Notes: generated by a model not told the origin, from the letters alone. A stretch of DNA of 64,000 bases from Paramesorhizobium endophyticum (GCF_014640615.1 NZ_BMHH01000017.1:1-64000), one strand, 5' to 3'; shown: positions 47,061 to 57,294, counted from the stretch's first letter. Numbers and translations: made by a program.

Positions 47061-47966
47061 TTAAAGCACCGCGGACAGGGCCCTTGCCAACGGGGTCTGA
47101 TTTGTATCGCTTGCAAACGGGATACTGGCCTGGCTACCCCGATGCGAACAGGCGAGAGCAGCGGCCACGGATGCCCTTCGCATGGCGTCGTTCAAGCTTA
47201 GCCCGCGATCCATGCCGGCAGCCAATACTCCGATAAAACAATCGCCCGCAGCAGTCGTATCCACCACGTCCACCTTGATGGCCGGAATAGGGATATATTC
47301 GCCCTCGACATAGGCTTCTGCACCCTCGCCGCCAAGCGTACGCATTATACCCGTACCGGATGCCTTTGAAAGCGTTTCCGCCGTCGAGGTGCAGTTCAGC
47401 CAACCAGCCAGCGCCACCGCTTCGTCTTCATTGACGATGATGAGGCTGCATAAGGACAACAACTCTGCACCCAAGCGACAGGCAGGCGCCAGGTTGAGGA
47501 TTGATTTCTTGCCCGCCTGATGGGCACGCCTGATCAGTTGAGCGATTTCTTCAGGATCGTTCTCCATTTGCATGAGCACGATACTGGCTGCGAAGAGAAG
47601 CGCATCATCAACCTGCATGGATTTCGCAGCGAGATTGGCGCCGGAAGCAACAGCGATCATGTTGCGCCCCTCTGCGTCGATGAAAATCGAGGCACAACCG
47701 GTGGGAACAGGAAGCCGGGCGACGTGACGGATATCCACGCCGCTTTCGACGAGATTCTGCATCGCGGTTGCGGCGAGCTCGTCGTGGCCAACTGCTCCAA
47801 CCATCACAACCTCGGCCCCATCTCGTGCAGCGGCAAGAGCCTGATTGGCGCCTTTGCCGCCCGCTTCAACGCGGAAGTTCTTTGCCAGAAGGGTTTGCCC
47901 CGGCTCCGGCATTTCCTGCATGGTGAAAATGAAATCACAGTTGATCGAGCCGAATGTAACGATCAA
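47061..47966 (-). CDS. rbsK: Ribokinase-family sugar kinase (PfkB)
   Basis: 301 residues. PfkB signatures: the N-terminal GGKGANQALAAARDGA (about 37-52) and the C-terminal VDTTAAGDCFIGVLAAG, with the catalytic Asp of the DTTAAGD anion hole (usually DTTGAGD). It would phosphorylate ribose freed by the nucleoside hydrolases of this operon. Last gene of the operon; its start overlaps the ATPase stop (ATGA). The exact sugar cannot be read from sequence. Confidence 0.85.
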   Translation of the reverse strand: MIVTFGSINCDFIFTMQEMPEPGQTLLAKNFRVEAGGKGANQALAAARDGAEVVMVGAVGHDELAATAMQNLVESGVDIRHVARLPVPTGCASIFIDAEGRNMIAVASGANLAAKSMQVDDALLFAASIVLMQMENDPEEIAQLIRRAHQAGKKSILNLAPACRLGAELLSLCSLIIVNEDEAVALAGWLNCTSTAETLSKASGTGIMRTLGGEGAEAYVEGEYIPIPAIKVDVVDTTAAGDCFIGVLAAGMDRGLSLNDAMRRASVAAALACSHRGSQASIPFASDTNQTPLARALSAVL

Positions 47967-49783
47967 TGCGGCTGCTCCTGTTCGATCACCTGCACGAAAT
48001 GCCCATCCGCCACTTCGCGATAATGCCGTTTCGGTGCAATATAATCGGCGGGATGATAGGGACTGCGGATTTCATCATTGGAAAACCGACGGATCTGGCG
48101 GCGTGAAGGATCGGCAATCGGCACCGCCGCCATCAGCTTTCTGGTATATTCATGCTGCGGGTTTTCGAAGACCGCCCGGCGCGGCCCGATTTCAACGATT
48201 TCGCCAAGATACATCACAGCCACGCGATGGCTGATCCTCTCCACAACGGCCATGTCATGGGAAATGAAGAGATAGCCGAGATCGTATTTCTCCTGCAGAT
48301 CGAGCATCAGATTGATGACCTGCGCCTTGATCGAAACGTCTAGTGCAGAAACTGCCTCATCGGCAACGATCAGTTTCGGATTGAGCGCCAGTGCCCTTGC
48401 GATACAGACCCGCTGTTTCTGGCCGCCGGAAAATTCGTGCGGAAAGCGATCCGCCATCGAGGCGGCGAGGCCGACCTGCTCGAGCAGATCACCGACCCTT
48501 TTCTGCGCCTCATGTGGAGTCGCAAGCCTATGCGCGATGATCGGCTCGGCGATTGCCGTGCCAATTCGCATGCGCGGATTGAGGCTTTCGAACGGATCCT
48601 GAAAGATCATCTGCGCTTCGCGGCGAATACCAGCCAATTGCGATTTTCCGGCATGGATCACGTCTTTTCCGTCAATCGTAACCTCTCCCGAGGTCATTTC
48701 GGTCAGGCGAATGATCGATCGGCCCGTCGTCGATTTCCCGCAACCGGATTCGCCGACTAACGACAGGGTTTCGCCAGCTTTAAGCTCGAAGGAAATATCT
48801 TCAACGGCATGAATTCTGCCCACCGTCTTGCGCAGGATTCCCTTACGAACGGGAAAGCGTGTGACGAGATTTTTCACTTTGAGAGCGGGCTCGGCATCGC
48901 GCCTGACGGTGTCCGCCGTCAGCTTCACCGGCTGGACTTCACCGGTCTGCATATCTACGAGCGGGAAACGCAGCGGCCTGTCGATCCCGGTCATGGAACC
49001 AAGCTGCGGAACAGCGGAGAGCAGCGCACGCGTATAAGGGTGCTTGGCGTCCTTGAAAACCTCCGCTGTAGTGCCTGTCTCCACGATGTCGCCGCGGAAC
49101 ATGACCACCGTGCGGTCGGAAATTTCGGCAACGACGCCCATATCATGGGTGATGAAGAGAACGGACATGCCCTCCTCTTCCTGCAAGGACTTGATGAGTT
49201 CGAGAATTTGCGCCTGAATGGTCACATCCAAAGCCGTGGTCGGCTCATCGGCAATCAGCAGCTTGGGATCACAGGCCAGCGCAATGGCGATCACCACACG
49301 CTGGCGCATGCCGCCTGAAAAATTCATCGGATATTCGCCAAGACGGGCTTTGGCCGATGGAATGCGCACTTTCTCAAGCAGCCTGACGGCTTCGGCCTCG
49401 GCCTGCCGATGGGTCATGCCGCGATGCTGCATAAGCACTTCGGTGATCTGGTCGCCGATCTTCAGAACCGGATTGAGCGAGGTCATCGGCTCCTGGAAAA
49501 TCATGCCGATACGGTTGCCCCGAATCTTCTGCATTTCCTCATGGGAGAGGCTGAGAAGATCGCGGCCCTCAAACTCGATCCTTCCGCTGGTCCGTGCATT
49601 GGCGGAAAGCAGCCGCATAATCGACATGGCCGTCACACTCTTACCGGAACCCGATTCACCGACGACGGCAACGGTTTCCTTTTGGCCGATGTCGAAGCTG
49701 ATATCGCGCAAAACATTGCGCCATTCACCGCCAACGCGGAAGGCAGTATTGAGATCGGATATCGATAGAATTGGCTTCGTCAT
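47963..49783 (-). CDS. Peptide-type ABC transporter ATPase, fused DppD-DppF
   Basis: 606 residues with two ATPase domains in one chain (like GsiA). First domain: Walker A GESGSGKS, signature FSGGMRQRVVIAIALA, Walker B LLIADEPTTALD. Second domain from about residue 310: GESGCGKST, FSGGQKQRVCIARAL, LIVADEAVSALD, where Ala replaces Pro in the usual DEPVSALD. It powers the two permeases next to it. Fusion of the two subunits is common in rhizobia. Confidence 0.9.
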   Translation of the reverse strand: MTKPILSISDLNTAFRVGGEWRNVLRDISFDIGQKETVAVVGESGSGKSVTAMSIMRLLSANARTSGRIEFEGRDLLSLSHEEMQKIRGNRIGMIFQEPMTSLNPVLKIGDQITEVLMQHRGMTHRQAEAEAVRLLEKVRIPSAKARLGEYPMNFSGGMRQRVVIAIALACDPKLLIADEPTTALDVTIQAQILELIKSLQEEEGMSVLFITHDMGVVAEISDRTVVMFRGDIVETGTTAEVFKDAKHPYTRALLSAVPQLGSMTGIDRPLRFPLVDMQTGEVQPVKLTADTVRRDAEPALKVKNLVTRFPVRKGILRKTVGRIHAVEDISFELKAGETLSLVGESGCGKSTTGRSIIRLTEMTSGEVTIDGKDVIHAGKSQLAGIRREAQMIFQDPFESLNPRMRIGTAIAEPIIAHRLATPHEAQKRVGDLLEQVGLAASMADRFPHEFSGGQKQRVCIARALALNPKLIVADEAVSALDVSIKAQVINLMLDLQEKYDLGYLFISHDMAVVERISHRVAVMYLGEIVEIGPRRAVFENPQHEYTRKLMAAVPIADPSRRQIRRFSNDEIRSPYHPADYIAPKRHYREVADGHFVQVIEQEQPH

Positions 49784-49786
49784 GAC

Positions 49787-50728
49787 TCAGCCCTCCCGCC
49801 GTGGATTGAGGATATCGCGCAGGGAATCTCCAATCAGGTTGATCCCGACGATGAGCAGCAAAAGCGTCAGGCCCGGAAAGAAGCTGATCCAGTAATCGCC
49901 GGATAGGAGATAATCGAAACCGTTCGAAATCAGCAGACCGAGTGATGGTTCGGTTACAGGCAGACCGATGCCAAGGAACGAGAGGGTCGCCTCCAGCATG
50001 ATCGCATAAGCCACGCGCATGGTGGCGACAACGATCAGCGGCGGAAGACAATTTGGCAAGATGTGCCGGAAAATGATGCTTCGATCCGGCAAAGCCATGG
50101 AACGAGCCGCATCGACATAAGCGCGTTTGCTCTCGATCAGAGCCGAACCACGAACGGTTCGCGCATAATAGGCCCATTGCGTGACGACGAGCGCGATAAT
50201 GATCTTGTCGATGCCCTGCCCGAAGATCGCCAGGAAAATCAGCGCAATGAGGATTGCGGGAAAGCTGAGCTGGATGTCGACAATACGCATCAGCACGGCA
50301 TCGACGCGACCGCCCGCATAGGCGCTGACAAGGCCAATGGTGGCGCCAATGACCAGCGCAATGGCTGCGCTGACGAGCCCGACGAGGATGCTGGTGCGCA
50401 ATCCATAAAGAATGGCGCTGAAAAGATCGCGGCCCTGATCGTCGGTACCGAGGACATAGACCATTCCGGTCATGCTTTGTGAACCCGGAGCAAGACGGCC
50501 GTCGAGGATGTCGAGTTGCGCCAGATCGTAAGGGTTCTGCGGTGCGATGAACGGCGCCAGCAAGGCTGCGATCATCATGATGCCAACGAGGATGATGCCG
50601 GTGAGGGCGAGCTTGTCATGCAGCAGCGCAAAGAGCGCCTGCCTCAGGGGCGAGCGGGATTTTTTGGCAATGTCCGTGCCGTTGCCGGCATGGATGGAAC
50701 CGGTGGTTTCTGATTTCTGGCTCATCAC
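49787..50728 (-). CDS. Peptide/nucleoside-type ABC permease (DppC family)
   Basis: 313 residues with six membrane segments and the EAA loop YVDAARSMALPDRSIIFRHILP (outlined: DAARSMALPDRSIIFRHILP). GTDDQGRDLFSAILYGLRTS is the DppC hallmark. Overlaps the DppB-like stop by four bases. Confidence 0.9.
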   Translation of the reverse strand: MMSQKSETTGSIHAGNGTDIAKKSRSPLRQALFALLHDKLALTGIILVGIMMIAALLAPFIAPQNPYDLAQLDILDGRLAPGSQSMTGMVYVLGTDDQGRDLFSAILYGLRTSILVGLVSAAIALVIGATIGLVSAYAGGRVDAVLMRIVDIQLSFPAILIALIFLAIFGQGIDKIIIALVVTQWAYYARTVRGSALIESKRAYVDAARSMALPDRSIIFRHILPNCLPPLIVVATMRVAYAIMLEATLSFLGIGLPVTEPSLGLLISNGFDYLLSGDYWISFFPGLTLLLLIVGINLIGDSLRDILNPRREG

Positions 50729-51699
50729 GAACCTCCTCCCAGACGAACGCGGGGGTCAACGATCGAATAAAGGATATCGACCAGAAGATTGATCACGCTG
50801 AACATGACGACGGTGATCATCAGATAGGCGAGGATCACGGGGCGATCGAGCACGCCAATGGCGTCGATGATCAGCTTACCCATGCCGGGCCACGCGAAAA
50901 TGGTTTCCGTCACCACGGCAAAGGCGATGAGCGATCCCAGTTCCAGCCCGATAACGGTGATGAGCGGAATCAGCGTATTCTTGAGCACATGCACCAGCAC
51001 GATGCGACGTTCCGCCATGCCTTTGGCGCGTGCGAAGCGGACGAAATCGAGTTGCATCACTTCCATCACGCCCGCACGGGTCAAGCGGATGACCAGAGAA
51101 ATCTTGAACAAGGCAAGGTTGAATGCGGGCAATATCAGATGGGAAAGACCATCGAGCGTCAGGAAGCTGACCGGCACGCCGAAGATCGGCACGGTTTCGC
51201 CACGGCCGGAAGCAGGCAGCCAGCCAAGCTGTACGCTGAAGATCATGATCATGACCAGGCCGATCCAGAAGGTCGGCAGGCTGAATCCGAAGATGGAAAA
51301 AGTCATGATCGACTTTGAAATGAACCCGCTCGGCCGCAAGCCAGCGTAGATGCCCAGCGGAATGCCGATGATCAGCGACATGAACAATGCCGAAAACGCC
51401 AGTTCGAGCGTTGCCGGCATGCGGTTGAGAATGAGATCGAGCGCCGGCTGGTTGAACACGAAGGAATTGCCCAGATCGCCGGAGAGCGCACGCTGGAGAA
51501 ACAGCAGATATTGCTCCCAGACGGGCTTGTCGAGGCCGAAGGCCTGGATGATCTGCAGGCGCTCGGCGGGTGTCGCCGAAGGACTCAGCAGGACATCGAC
51601 CGGGTTGCCGACCATATAGAGGCCGACAAAGACTAGCACCGACATGACGAAAAGCGTCATGATGGCCTGCAAGGACCGGCTTAACAGATAACTGCTCAT
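50725..51699 (-). CDS. Peptide/nucleoside-type ABC permease (DppB family)
   Basis: 324 residues, with the DppB N-terminus (RSLQAIMTLFVMSVLVF), PASGRGETV loop, and EAA-type RFARAKGMAERRIVLVHVLKN in outline (ARAKGMAERRIVLVHVLKN). Six membrane segments. Start overlaps the preceding nucleoside hydrolase stop. Confidence 0.9.
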   Translation of the reverse strand: MSSYLLSRSLQAIMTLFVMSVLVFVGLYMVGNPVDVLLSPSATPAERLQIIQAFGLDKPVWEQYLLFLQRALSGDLGNSFVFNQPALDLILNRMPATLELAFSALFMSLIIGIPLGIYAGLRPSGFISKSIMTFSIFGFSLPTFWIGLVMIMIFSVQLGWLPASGRGETVPIFGVPVSFLTLDGLSHLILPAFNLALFKISLVIRLTRAGVMEVMQLDFVRFARAKGMAERRIVLVHVLKNTLIPLITVIGLELGSLIAFAVVTETIFAWPGMGKLIIDAIGVLDRPVILAYLMITVVMFSVINLLVDILYSIVDPRVRLGGGS

Positions 51700-52679
51700 G
51701 CATTAACCTCCCCTGTCGGCGATGAAGAGCTGGCGGTTTGGCCATAAAAGGCAATGCGTTCCAGCAGGAGGCTGATGTAGCCTGCTTCATCGACATCGGT
51801 AACGATCGTCGCGTTGGGTGCTCGATCGGTTTTTCCATAAAAATCCGCGTAGGTATGGCCGACGGTCATACCGCTCAACTGAACGCCGACCGCGGCGCGC
51901 CGAGCAGAAAACAGTTCCGGTCGGACCAGCCAGGCAATAGTGGTCGCATCATGAATCGGACCACCCGGGCGCCCAAACCTCTTCACGTCGCTACGATCAA
52001 AGGTCGACAGGAGATTTGCCAGCGCCTGTCCCGGCAAACCACCTCGCCCCCGCATGAAACGAATATGCTCTTCTCCGAACAAAGCCTGGAAAGTCATGTC
52101 GAGCGGCAAAAGAACCAAGGGCACATCCGCACGATAGACGATATCGGCGGCATGCGGATCGGCATAGACATTGAATTCAGCCCATGGCGTGCGGTGCCCC
52201 AATGCCGTGAAAGCACCGCCCATGGAAACTATCTGGCGGATGCCTCGCGAGACATCGGGGTGCAGCCGCAGGGCAAGGGCGATATTGGTCAGAGGACCAA
52301 TGGCACAAATGGTGATGGGATCATCTGCCTCTGCGGCGGCGCGCGTCGTGCGCACAATAAAATCAACCGCATGTTCCTGCACCACGGGCACATGGCTCGG
52401 CGCGATTAATTCGTCAGCAAACGAGCCAATCCCGGCATATTTTCCATAAACCTGATCGCGCACCAACGGTCCCGTCGCGCCGGCATGAACGGGAACATCC
52501 AGCCTGCCGGAGAGGCCGGTTATCCAGCACGCATTGGCTACGGCATCCCTGAGATCGACGTTGCCGGCAACAACCGAAATTCCTAACACGTCGATTTCCG
52601 GGGAAGCGAGCGCCATGAAAATGGCGGCTGCGTCATCCACCCCCGGATCGGTGTCGATGATGATCCTGTGCCGCGTCAT
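51696..52679 (-). CDS. Nucleoside hydrolase 2
   Basis: 327 residues with the calcium-binding DTDPGVDDAAAIFMAL at the N-terminus (DxDxxxDD) and further ligands in GPLTNIALAL and FNVYADPHAADIVY. It splits the N-glycosidic bond of nucleosides, giving base and ribose. It is paralogous to the preceding gene (both about 320 residues, similar throughout), so the two may prefer different bases. ATGA overlap with its neighbour. Confidence 0.9.
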   Translation of the reverse strand: MTRHRIIIDTDPGVDDAAAIFMALASPEIDVLGISVVAGNVDLRDAVANACWITGLSGRLDVPVHAGATGPLVRDQVYGKYAGIGSFADELIAPSHVPVVQEHAVDFIVRTTRAAAEADDPITICAIGPLTNIALALRLHPDVSRGIRQIVSMGGAFTALGHRTPWAEFNVYADPHAADIVYRADVPLVLLPLDMTFQALFGEEHIRFMRGRGGLPGQALANLLSTFDRSDVKRFGRPGGPIHDATTIAWLVRPELFSARRAAVGVQLSGMTVGHTYADFYGKTDRAPNATIVTDVDEAGYISLLLERIAFYGQTASSSSPTGEVNA

Positions 52680-53638
52680 GCCGCCGCCTGTCGGGAATAA
52701 CGCGCCAATCTTTCGAGGAAGAAATCGATCACGCCTTCATCATTCACCCGTGTGACGATATCGGCATTGGGTTCCAATCCGCTCTTGCCATACCAATCGG
52801 CAATGGTTTGCCCCATGCACAACTCGCTTTCATGCTCGATGAAAATACGAGCCCGGCGCGTCTCGAACAGATGCGGCGCCAGAATATAGGCGATGACCAG
52901 CGGGTCGTGCAGCGGGCCGCCGCGCGATCCATAGCGTTCGACCTGATTGCGGTCCCAGAATGCCATCAGTTCAGCGAGCGTGTTGGATATACGTCCACTG
53001 ACCTTTGCGAACTGTTCGACATGCTCCGGCCGAAGAATGACCTGATGCGTGGCATCGAGCGAAAGCGCCACGATCGGGATTCCGCTGGAAAATACGATAT
53101 GCGCCGCATGAGGGTCTGCCAGCATATTAAATTCAGATGTCATCGATCGGTTACCGGGCTCGCGATAGGCGCCGCCCATCATCACGATACGTTCGATGCC
53201 TCCGGCGATCTGCGGGTTGATGCGCAGGGCAAGTGCGACGTTGGTCATCGGTCCGAGACAGCACAGCGTAATTTTCCGACCGTTTTGCGCCGCTACACCT
53301 AGCGTCTTAACCAGAAAATCGATCGCTGACATTTCCTCGGGCTGCTTGACCGGATCGGGCAGCACTGTATTGCCAAGCCCAGTCTTGCCATGAAACTGGC
53401 CAAAGATCGGCTCGCGCAACAGCGGGCGATGGGTACCTGCATAAACGGGTACATCAATCCTCTCACCGAGTTCGCAAACCTGAAGGGCATTACGCACTGT
53501 GCGTTCGAGCGGCTGATTTCCGCAAACCGGCGTTATGCCGAGAATGTCCAGTTCCGGCGACACGAAAGCTGTAAGCAACGCTATCGTGTCGTCGATCCCT
53601 GGATCGCAGTCGATAATCACCGGTTTTATGCTCATCAT
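52676..53638 (-). CDS. Nucleoside hydrolase 1
   Basis: 320 residues from 53638 (tandem ATGs after aggtaag; a longer frame to 53713 has no site). Carries DCDPGIDDTIALL, GPMTNVALAL and FNMLADPHAAHIVF, the calcium and substrate ligands. Same reaction as its tandem paralogue. The presence of two hydrolases directly before transporter genes suggests that nucleosides or related glycosides are the imported substrate. Confidence 0.9.
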   Translation of the reverse strand: MMSIKPVIIDCDPGIDDTIALLTAFVSPELDILGITPVCGNQPLERTVRNALQVCELGERIDVPVYAGTHRPLLREPIFGQFHGKTGLGNTVLPDPVKQPEEMSAIDFLVKTLGVAAQNGRKITLCCLGPMTNVALALRINPQIAGGIERIVMMGGAYREPGNRSMTSEFNMLADPHAAHIVFSSGIPIVALSLDATHQVILRPEHVEQFAKVSGRISNTLAELMAFWDRNQVERYGSRGGPLHDPLVIAYILAPHLFETRRARIFIEHESELCMGQTIADWYGKSGLEPNADIVTRVNDEGVIDFFLERLARYSRQAAA

Positions 53639-53746
53639 GATCTTACCTGTCATCGTGTTAAAACCGAGGAGCAGTAAGCCATTCCATGCTCGAACTGCTG
53701 CTTCCTGGGTCATCGCTTTTCTATGAGCCAGACCGACAATTGGCCC

Positions 53747-54628
53747 CTATAATGCTCCGACGTCCCGCAAAACATCAGCGATCTCGGCGCGCGCTGCGTC
53801 ACCAAGCGGCTGCTGAGGTGAAACCGGATTTCCCACCGCGAACCCTTGCAACTCAAGGGCGGCCTTGATGCATGAAGCGATCGAATATTTTGCGAAGATC
53901 TCGTTTACCTTCCATAAGGAACGCTGCAATTCCATGGCGTGCGTCCAATCGCCGTGACGGGCCGCATCGTAAAGCGCAATGCTTTGCTTCGGCACGATGC
54001 AGGCGGGGCCCGCCATCCAGCCAACGCCGCCGATCATCATTACGCAGGCCGGGATATGCGCCGAAGCTGCAAAGACCTCCATATGGCCACGAGTCCTCTC
54101 GATGATCGAAAGAAGCCGTCCCGTATTCGTGGAAGCATCCTTGATGTAGCGGATATTCTCGATGCGGCTGAGCCGTTCGATGACCGGCAGCGTCAAATCG
54201 GAGCGCTGGAATTGCGGATTGGTGTAAAGAACCACCGGTCGCCCTTTGGCCGCCTTGGCGATTGAGGTGAAATAAGCCTCCACACCCGCGTCGCTCACCG
54301 GAAAATAGGCTTCGAGAATGGCAAGGATGCCATCCGCTCCGGCCTCGACCATGGCTTGCGTCTGCGCCACCGCGTCGCTCATCGAAGTCGATGCGACACC
54401 TGCCACAACCGGCACGCGGCCGCGACTGGCGGCAATCACGGTCTCGACGATCTGCCGGCGTTGCTCATTCGACAGATAGGCGAATTCACCCGTGCTGCCG
54501 AGTGGCGTCAGCCCATGTACGCCGCTTGCAATCAGATGCTCGACGAGATCGCCGAGAACTGCCTTGTTGACCGCACCCTCCGCATCGAACGGTGAGACCA
54601 GATATGGAAATACCCCACGAAACGACAT
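53747..54628 (-). CDS. DapA-family lyase/aldolase
   Basis: 293 residues, full length. Motifs: [10 protein letters not shown] (the GxTGE loop), VLYTNP with the catalytic Tyr, and [12 protein letters not shown] with the Schiff-base Lys near residue 163. Family members include dihydrodipicolinate synthase, N-acetylneuraminate lyase and keto-acid aldolases; the true dapA is usually elsewhere. In this operon it probably cleaves or forms a carbon-carbon bond in a sugar acid that comes from the imported compound, but the substrate is unknown. Confidence 0.85.
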   Translation of the reverse strand: MSFRGVFPYLVSPFDAEGAVNKAVLGDLVEHLIASGVHGLTPLGSTGEFAYLSNEQRRQIVETVIAASRGRVPVVAGVASTSMSDAVAQTQAMVEAGADGILAILEAYFPVSDAGVEAYFTSIAKAAKGRPVVLYTNPQFQRSDLTLPVIERLSRIENIRYIKDASTNTGRLLSIIERTRGHMEVFAASAHIPACVMMIGGVGWMAGPACIVPKQSIALYDAARHGDWTHAMELQRSLWKVNEIFAKYSIASCIKAALELQGFAVGNPVSPQQPLGDAARAEIADVLRDVGAL

Positions 54629-54649
54629 GACGCGCCGCCACTTTCTGCC

Positions 54650-56197
54650 CTAGTTGGCTTTTGCGTAATAGGGCAGCGTGTAGCCGTCGGAACGGCCTTC
54701 GTAAGAAATGCCCTTCTTGGTTGCCCAGCTATTGGCGAGGAAGAACAGCGGGATCACGCCCGTATCTTTCATGGCGATTTCAGTTGCTTTTTGCAGCAGC
54801 TTCTCGCGCTTGGCGTCATCCAGCGTCTTGCGCGCCTCTTCGAGAGTCTTGTCGAATTCCTCATTGGAATAGCGGCCGCGATTCCCCTGACCAGCATTGT
54901 CGCCGTAGGTTTCGAGGATCGGGCCGAGCACGCCGGAAGCCTCGCCGGTTTCAACCGCTGCGCCTCCCATAATGAGGCTGAATTCAAGAGCCGATGCACG
55001 GGTGAAGTAGACGCTTCCCGGCAAGGTTGTCACATTGGTCTTGATGCCGATCCGGCTGAAGAACTGGCCGATGGCCTGCGCGACCCTCGAATCATTGGGG
55101 TATCGGTCATTGGACGCATGGACGGTCAAAGCAAATCCATCGGGATAGCCCGCCTCTGCCAGGAGGTGCTTGGCCTTTGCGGGATCATAAGGATCGACCT
55201 TGATTGCCGGGTCATAGCCGAAATAGCCTTCAGGCACGAACTGCCCTGCTGGCGTCCCCTGCCCGTCCATCACACGATCGACGATTGCCTTGCGATTGAT
55301 CGAAAGCGAAAGAGCCCGTCGCACATCCGGCTTCAAAAGCGGGTTTTTGCCATCCGCACCCTTGGCAAAAGGCGACGCCTCACGATCCTGATCCATATGC
55401 AGATACATCAGGCGGTTGCCGGTCACCTCGACCACATTGATCGTGTCGGACGATTCCAGCCTGCGCGTATCGGCAGTGGGAATATTCTCGATCAGATCGA
55501 CATCGCCGGAAAGGATCGCCGCAACGCGTGCGCTGCTGTTCTTGAAAATCCGGAACGTGACTTTGTCCCAGGAGGCCTTTTCGCCCCAATAGCCGTCATT
55601 GCGCGCAATGACTATGTTATCGTCGGGCGTCCAGGAAACGAACTTGAACGGACCGGTGCCGATCACACCATTACCTTTGTTCATTTCCTCTGTCGGCGTT
55701 TTCTCCTGCGACGCCGGCAGAATGGCAATCCGGGTCAGATTGTTGAGCAGAAGCGGCGTCGGACCGTCCGTCTTGATCTGCACGGTCAGCGGATCGACGG
55801 CGACGACTTCCTTGATCGCCTTTACATAAGGTGTAAATGAGCTTGGACTGTTGGTTGCTGCGAGCGGCACACGCTTGATGCTGGCGACGACATCCTTGGC
55901 GGTGAAATCGCTGCCATCATGGAACTTGACGTTTGGTCGCAGCTTGAATTCCCACGTCACGTCATCAATCCGGCGCCACGATTGCGCCAGCGCGGGCTGG
56001 ATCTGCTGCTTGGAATCCTGGTTCACCAATCCATCGAAAATATTGCGCGCCATGGCGCTGTTGGGGCCGACCACGTAGAATTGCGGGTCCATCGATGTCG
56101 TTGATGCCGATAGTCCAACTGTCAGGTCCGCGGCAAAGGATGACATAGGCAGAATAGCGACAGACGCGGCAAACACCGCGCAAGCGAAACGCTTCAT
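54650..56197 (-). CDS. Family-5 solute-binding protein of the nucleoside operon
   Basis: 515 residues from 56197, chosen for the aggag site and the signal peptide (ACAVFAASVAILPMSSFAADL). SBP family 5 features: STTSMDPQF, WEFKLRPNVKFHDGSDFTAKDV in outline (LRPNVKFHDGSDFTAKDV) and GTGPFKFVSW. Such proteins bind peptides, opines, nickel complexes or oligosaccharides. First gene of the operon, transcribed away from the LysR gene. Confidence 0.9.
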   Translation of the reverse strand: MKRFACAVFAASVAILPMSSFAADLTVGLSASTTSMDPQFYVVGPNSAMARNIFDGLVNQDSKQQIQPALAQSWRRIDDVTWEFKLRPNVKFHDGSDFTAKDVVASIKRVPLAATNSPSSFTPYVKAIKEVVAVDPLTVQIKTDGPTPLLLNNLTRIAILPASQEKTPTEEMNKGNGVIGTGPFKFVSWTPDDNIVIARNDGYWGEKASWDKVTFRIFKNSSARVAAILSGDVDLIENIPTADTRRLESSDTINVVEVTGNRLMYLHMDQDREASPFAKGADGKNPLLKPDVRRALSLSINRKAIVDRVMDGQGTPAGQFVPEGYFGYDPAIKVDPYDPAKAKHLLAEAGYPDGFALTVHASNDRYPNDSRVAQAIGQFFSRIGIKTNVTTLPGSVYFTRASALEFSLIMGGAAVETGEASGVLGPILETYGDNAGQGNRGRYSNEEFDKTLEEARKTLDDAKREKLLQKATEIAMKDTGVIPLFFLANSWATKKGISYEGRSDGYTLPYYAKAN

Positions 56198-56328
56198 AAT
56201 GAGAACTCCTCCGAATGCTCCAAAATCCGCGCCTCTCCGCAGATTAGCCCATAGAACTAGTCCTTTCATCGATGCATGAAAAATTGTATTTGGTGCTACA
56301 TTCATGTCCTAATGTTATGGATCGATGC
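56198..56328. promoter_or_regulatory. Divergent promoter region, binding protein / LysR
   Basis: About 130 bases between divergent starts. Repeated atcgatgcat words near 56268 and 56320 flank the LysR start and could be regulator sites. No firm -10/-35 pair assigned. Confidence 0.35.
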
Positions 56329-57216
56329 ATGCGCCTGAAACCACGGCAAGTTGAAGCCTTTCGAAACGTCATAATGACGGGCGGGATCACAGCCGCCGCG
56401 GAAGCGATGAACATCACGCAGCCAGCCGTCAGCCGCCTGATCAAGGATCTAGAGGAAGTCGTTCGCATCAGCCTGTTTGAGCGCCAGGGTACCCGCCTTG
56501 TGCCAACCCTGGAAGCGACCTTGCTGTTCCATGAGGTCGAGCGGCTTTATATCGGCCTGGACCAGATCGCACGCGCCGCAACCGATATAAGGCAGCACAA
56601 GAACATCGTCTTGCGCATAGCCAGCGTAACGTCACTGGTACGGCCTTATCTTCACCAGGCGATCATAGACGTGGTCGGCGACAGGCTCGACGTGCCGCTG
56701 GTCATTGATGTCGAAAACAGCCGCCATATCCGGGATATGGTGGAAAACAATCGGTATGATCTTGGTTTTGTGTTCGGCTCTCCCCAAACAGGTAGCCACA
56801 ATGCCGTCCTGCTGCATAGTTCGCAAGCTGTTGCGGCCATGCGTCCGGACCATCCCCTTGCATCACGCGAGATCATTACGCCGGCCGATCTCTACGATTG
56901 TCGTGTGTTGACAGCCGGGAGAAACTCTCCGCTGCGGCTGGCTCTCGACCAGGCATTCGCCAGCGCGGAGCACGCCCCTATCAGCACGATGGAAACCTCG
57001 ATGCTCAATTGCTGCCATTTCGCTGCCGCAGGAATGGGAATAGCGATTGTCGATCAGATTACGATCCGTGCCGCCGGAACAGACATAACATGCGTTCCAT
57101 TCCTCCCTGCTATTGATGTTTCCTATTTCGCCATCCGTCCTTCCGGAAGCCGGCGAATTGCAGTGCTGGACGAGATCGTGGCGAGAATGGGTGATTTGAT
57201 GTCCGTTACAGCATAG
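56329..57216 (+). CDS. LysR-family regulator of the nucleoside operon
   Basis: 295 residues from 56329 (56317 is an equally possible start; neither has a strong ribosome site). N-terminal winged helix with GGITAAAEAMNITQPAVSRLI (outlined: GGITAAAEAMNITQPAVSR) and LFERQGTRLVPT, then a LysR substrate domain. It is divergent from the operon, the usual place for its activator or repressor. Confidence 0.88.
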   Translation: MRLKPRQVEAFRNVIMTGGITAAAEAMNITQPAVSRLIKDLEEVVRISLFERQGTRLVPTLEATLLFHEVERLYIGLDQIARAATDIRQHKNIVLRIASVTSLVRPYLHQAIIDVVGDRLDVPLVIDVENSRHIRDMVENNRYDLGFVFGSPQTGSHNAVLLHSSQAVAAMRPDHPLASREIITPADLYDCRVLTAGRNSPLRLALDQAFASAEHAPISTMETSMLNCCHFAAAGMGIAIVDQITIRAAGTDITCVPFLPAIDVSYFAIRPSGSRRIAVLDEIVARMGDLMSVTA

Positions 57217-57294
57217 ATTTGGAACCGGGCGTACCACGCAGCAACCGCCGGAGAAAGCAAACTTGTAGGGCTTTTGTCGAAAGACTGCCTCAAA

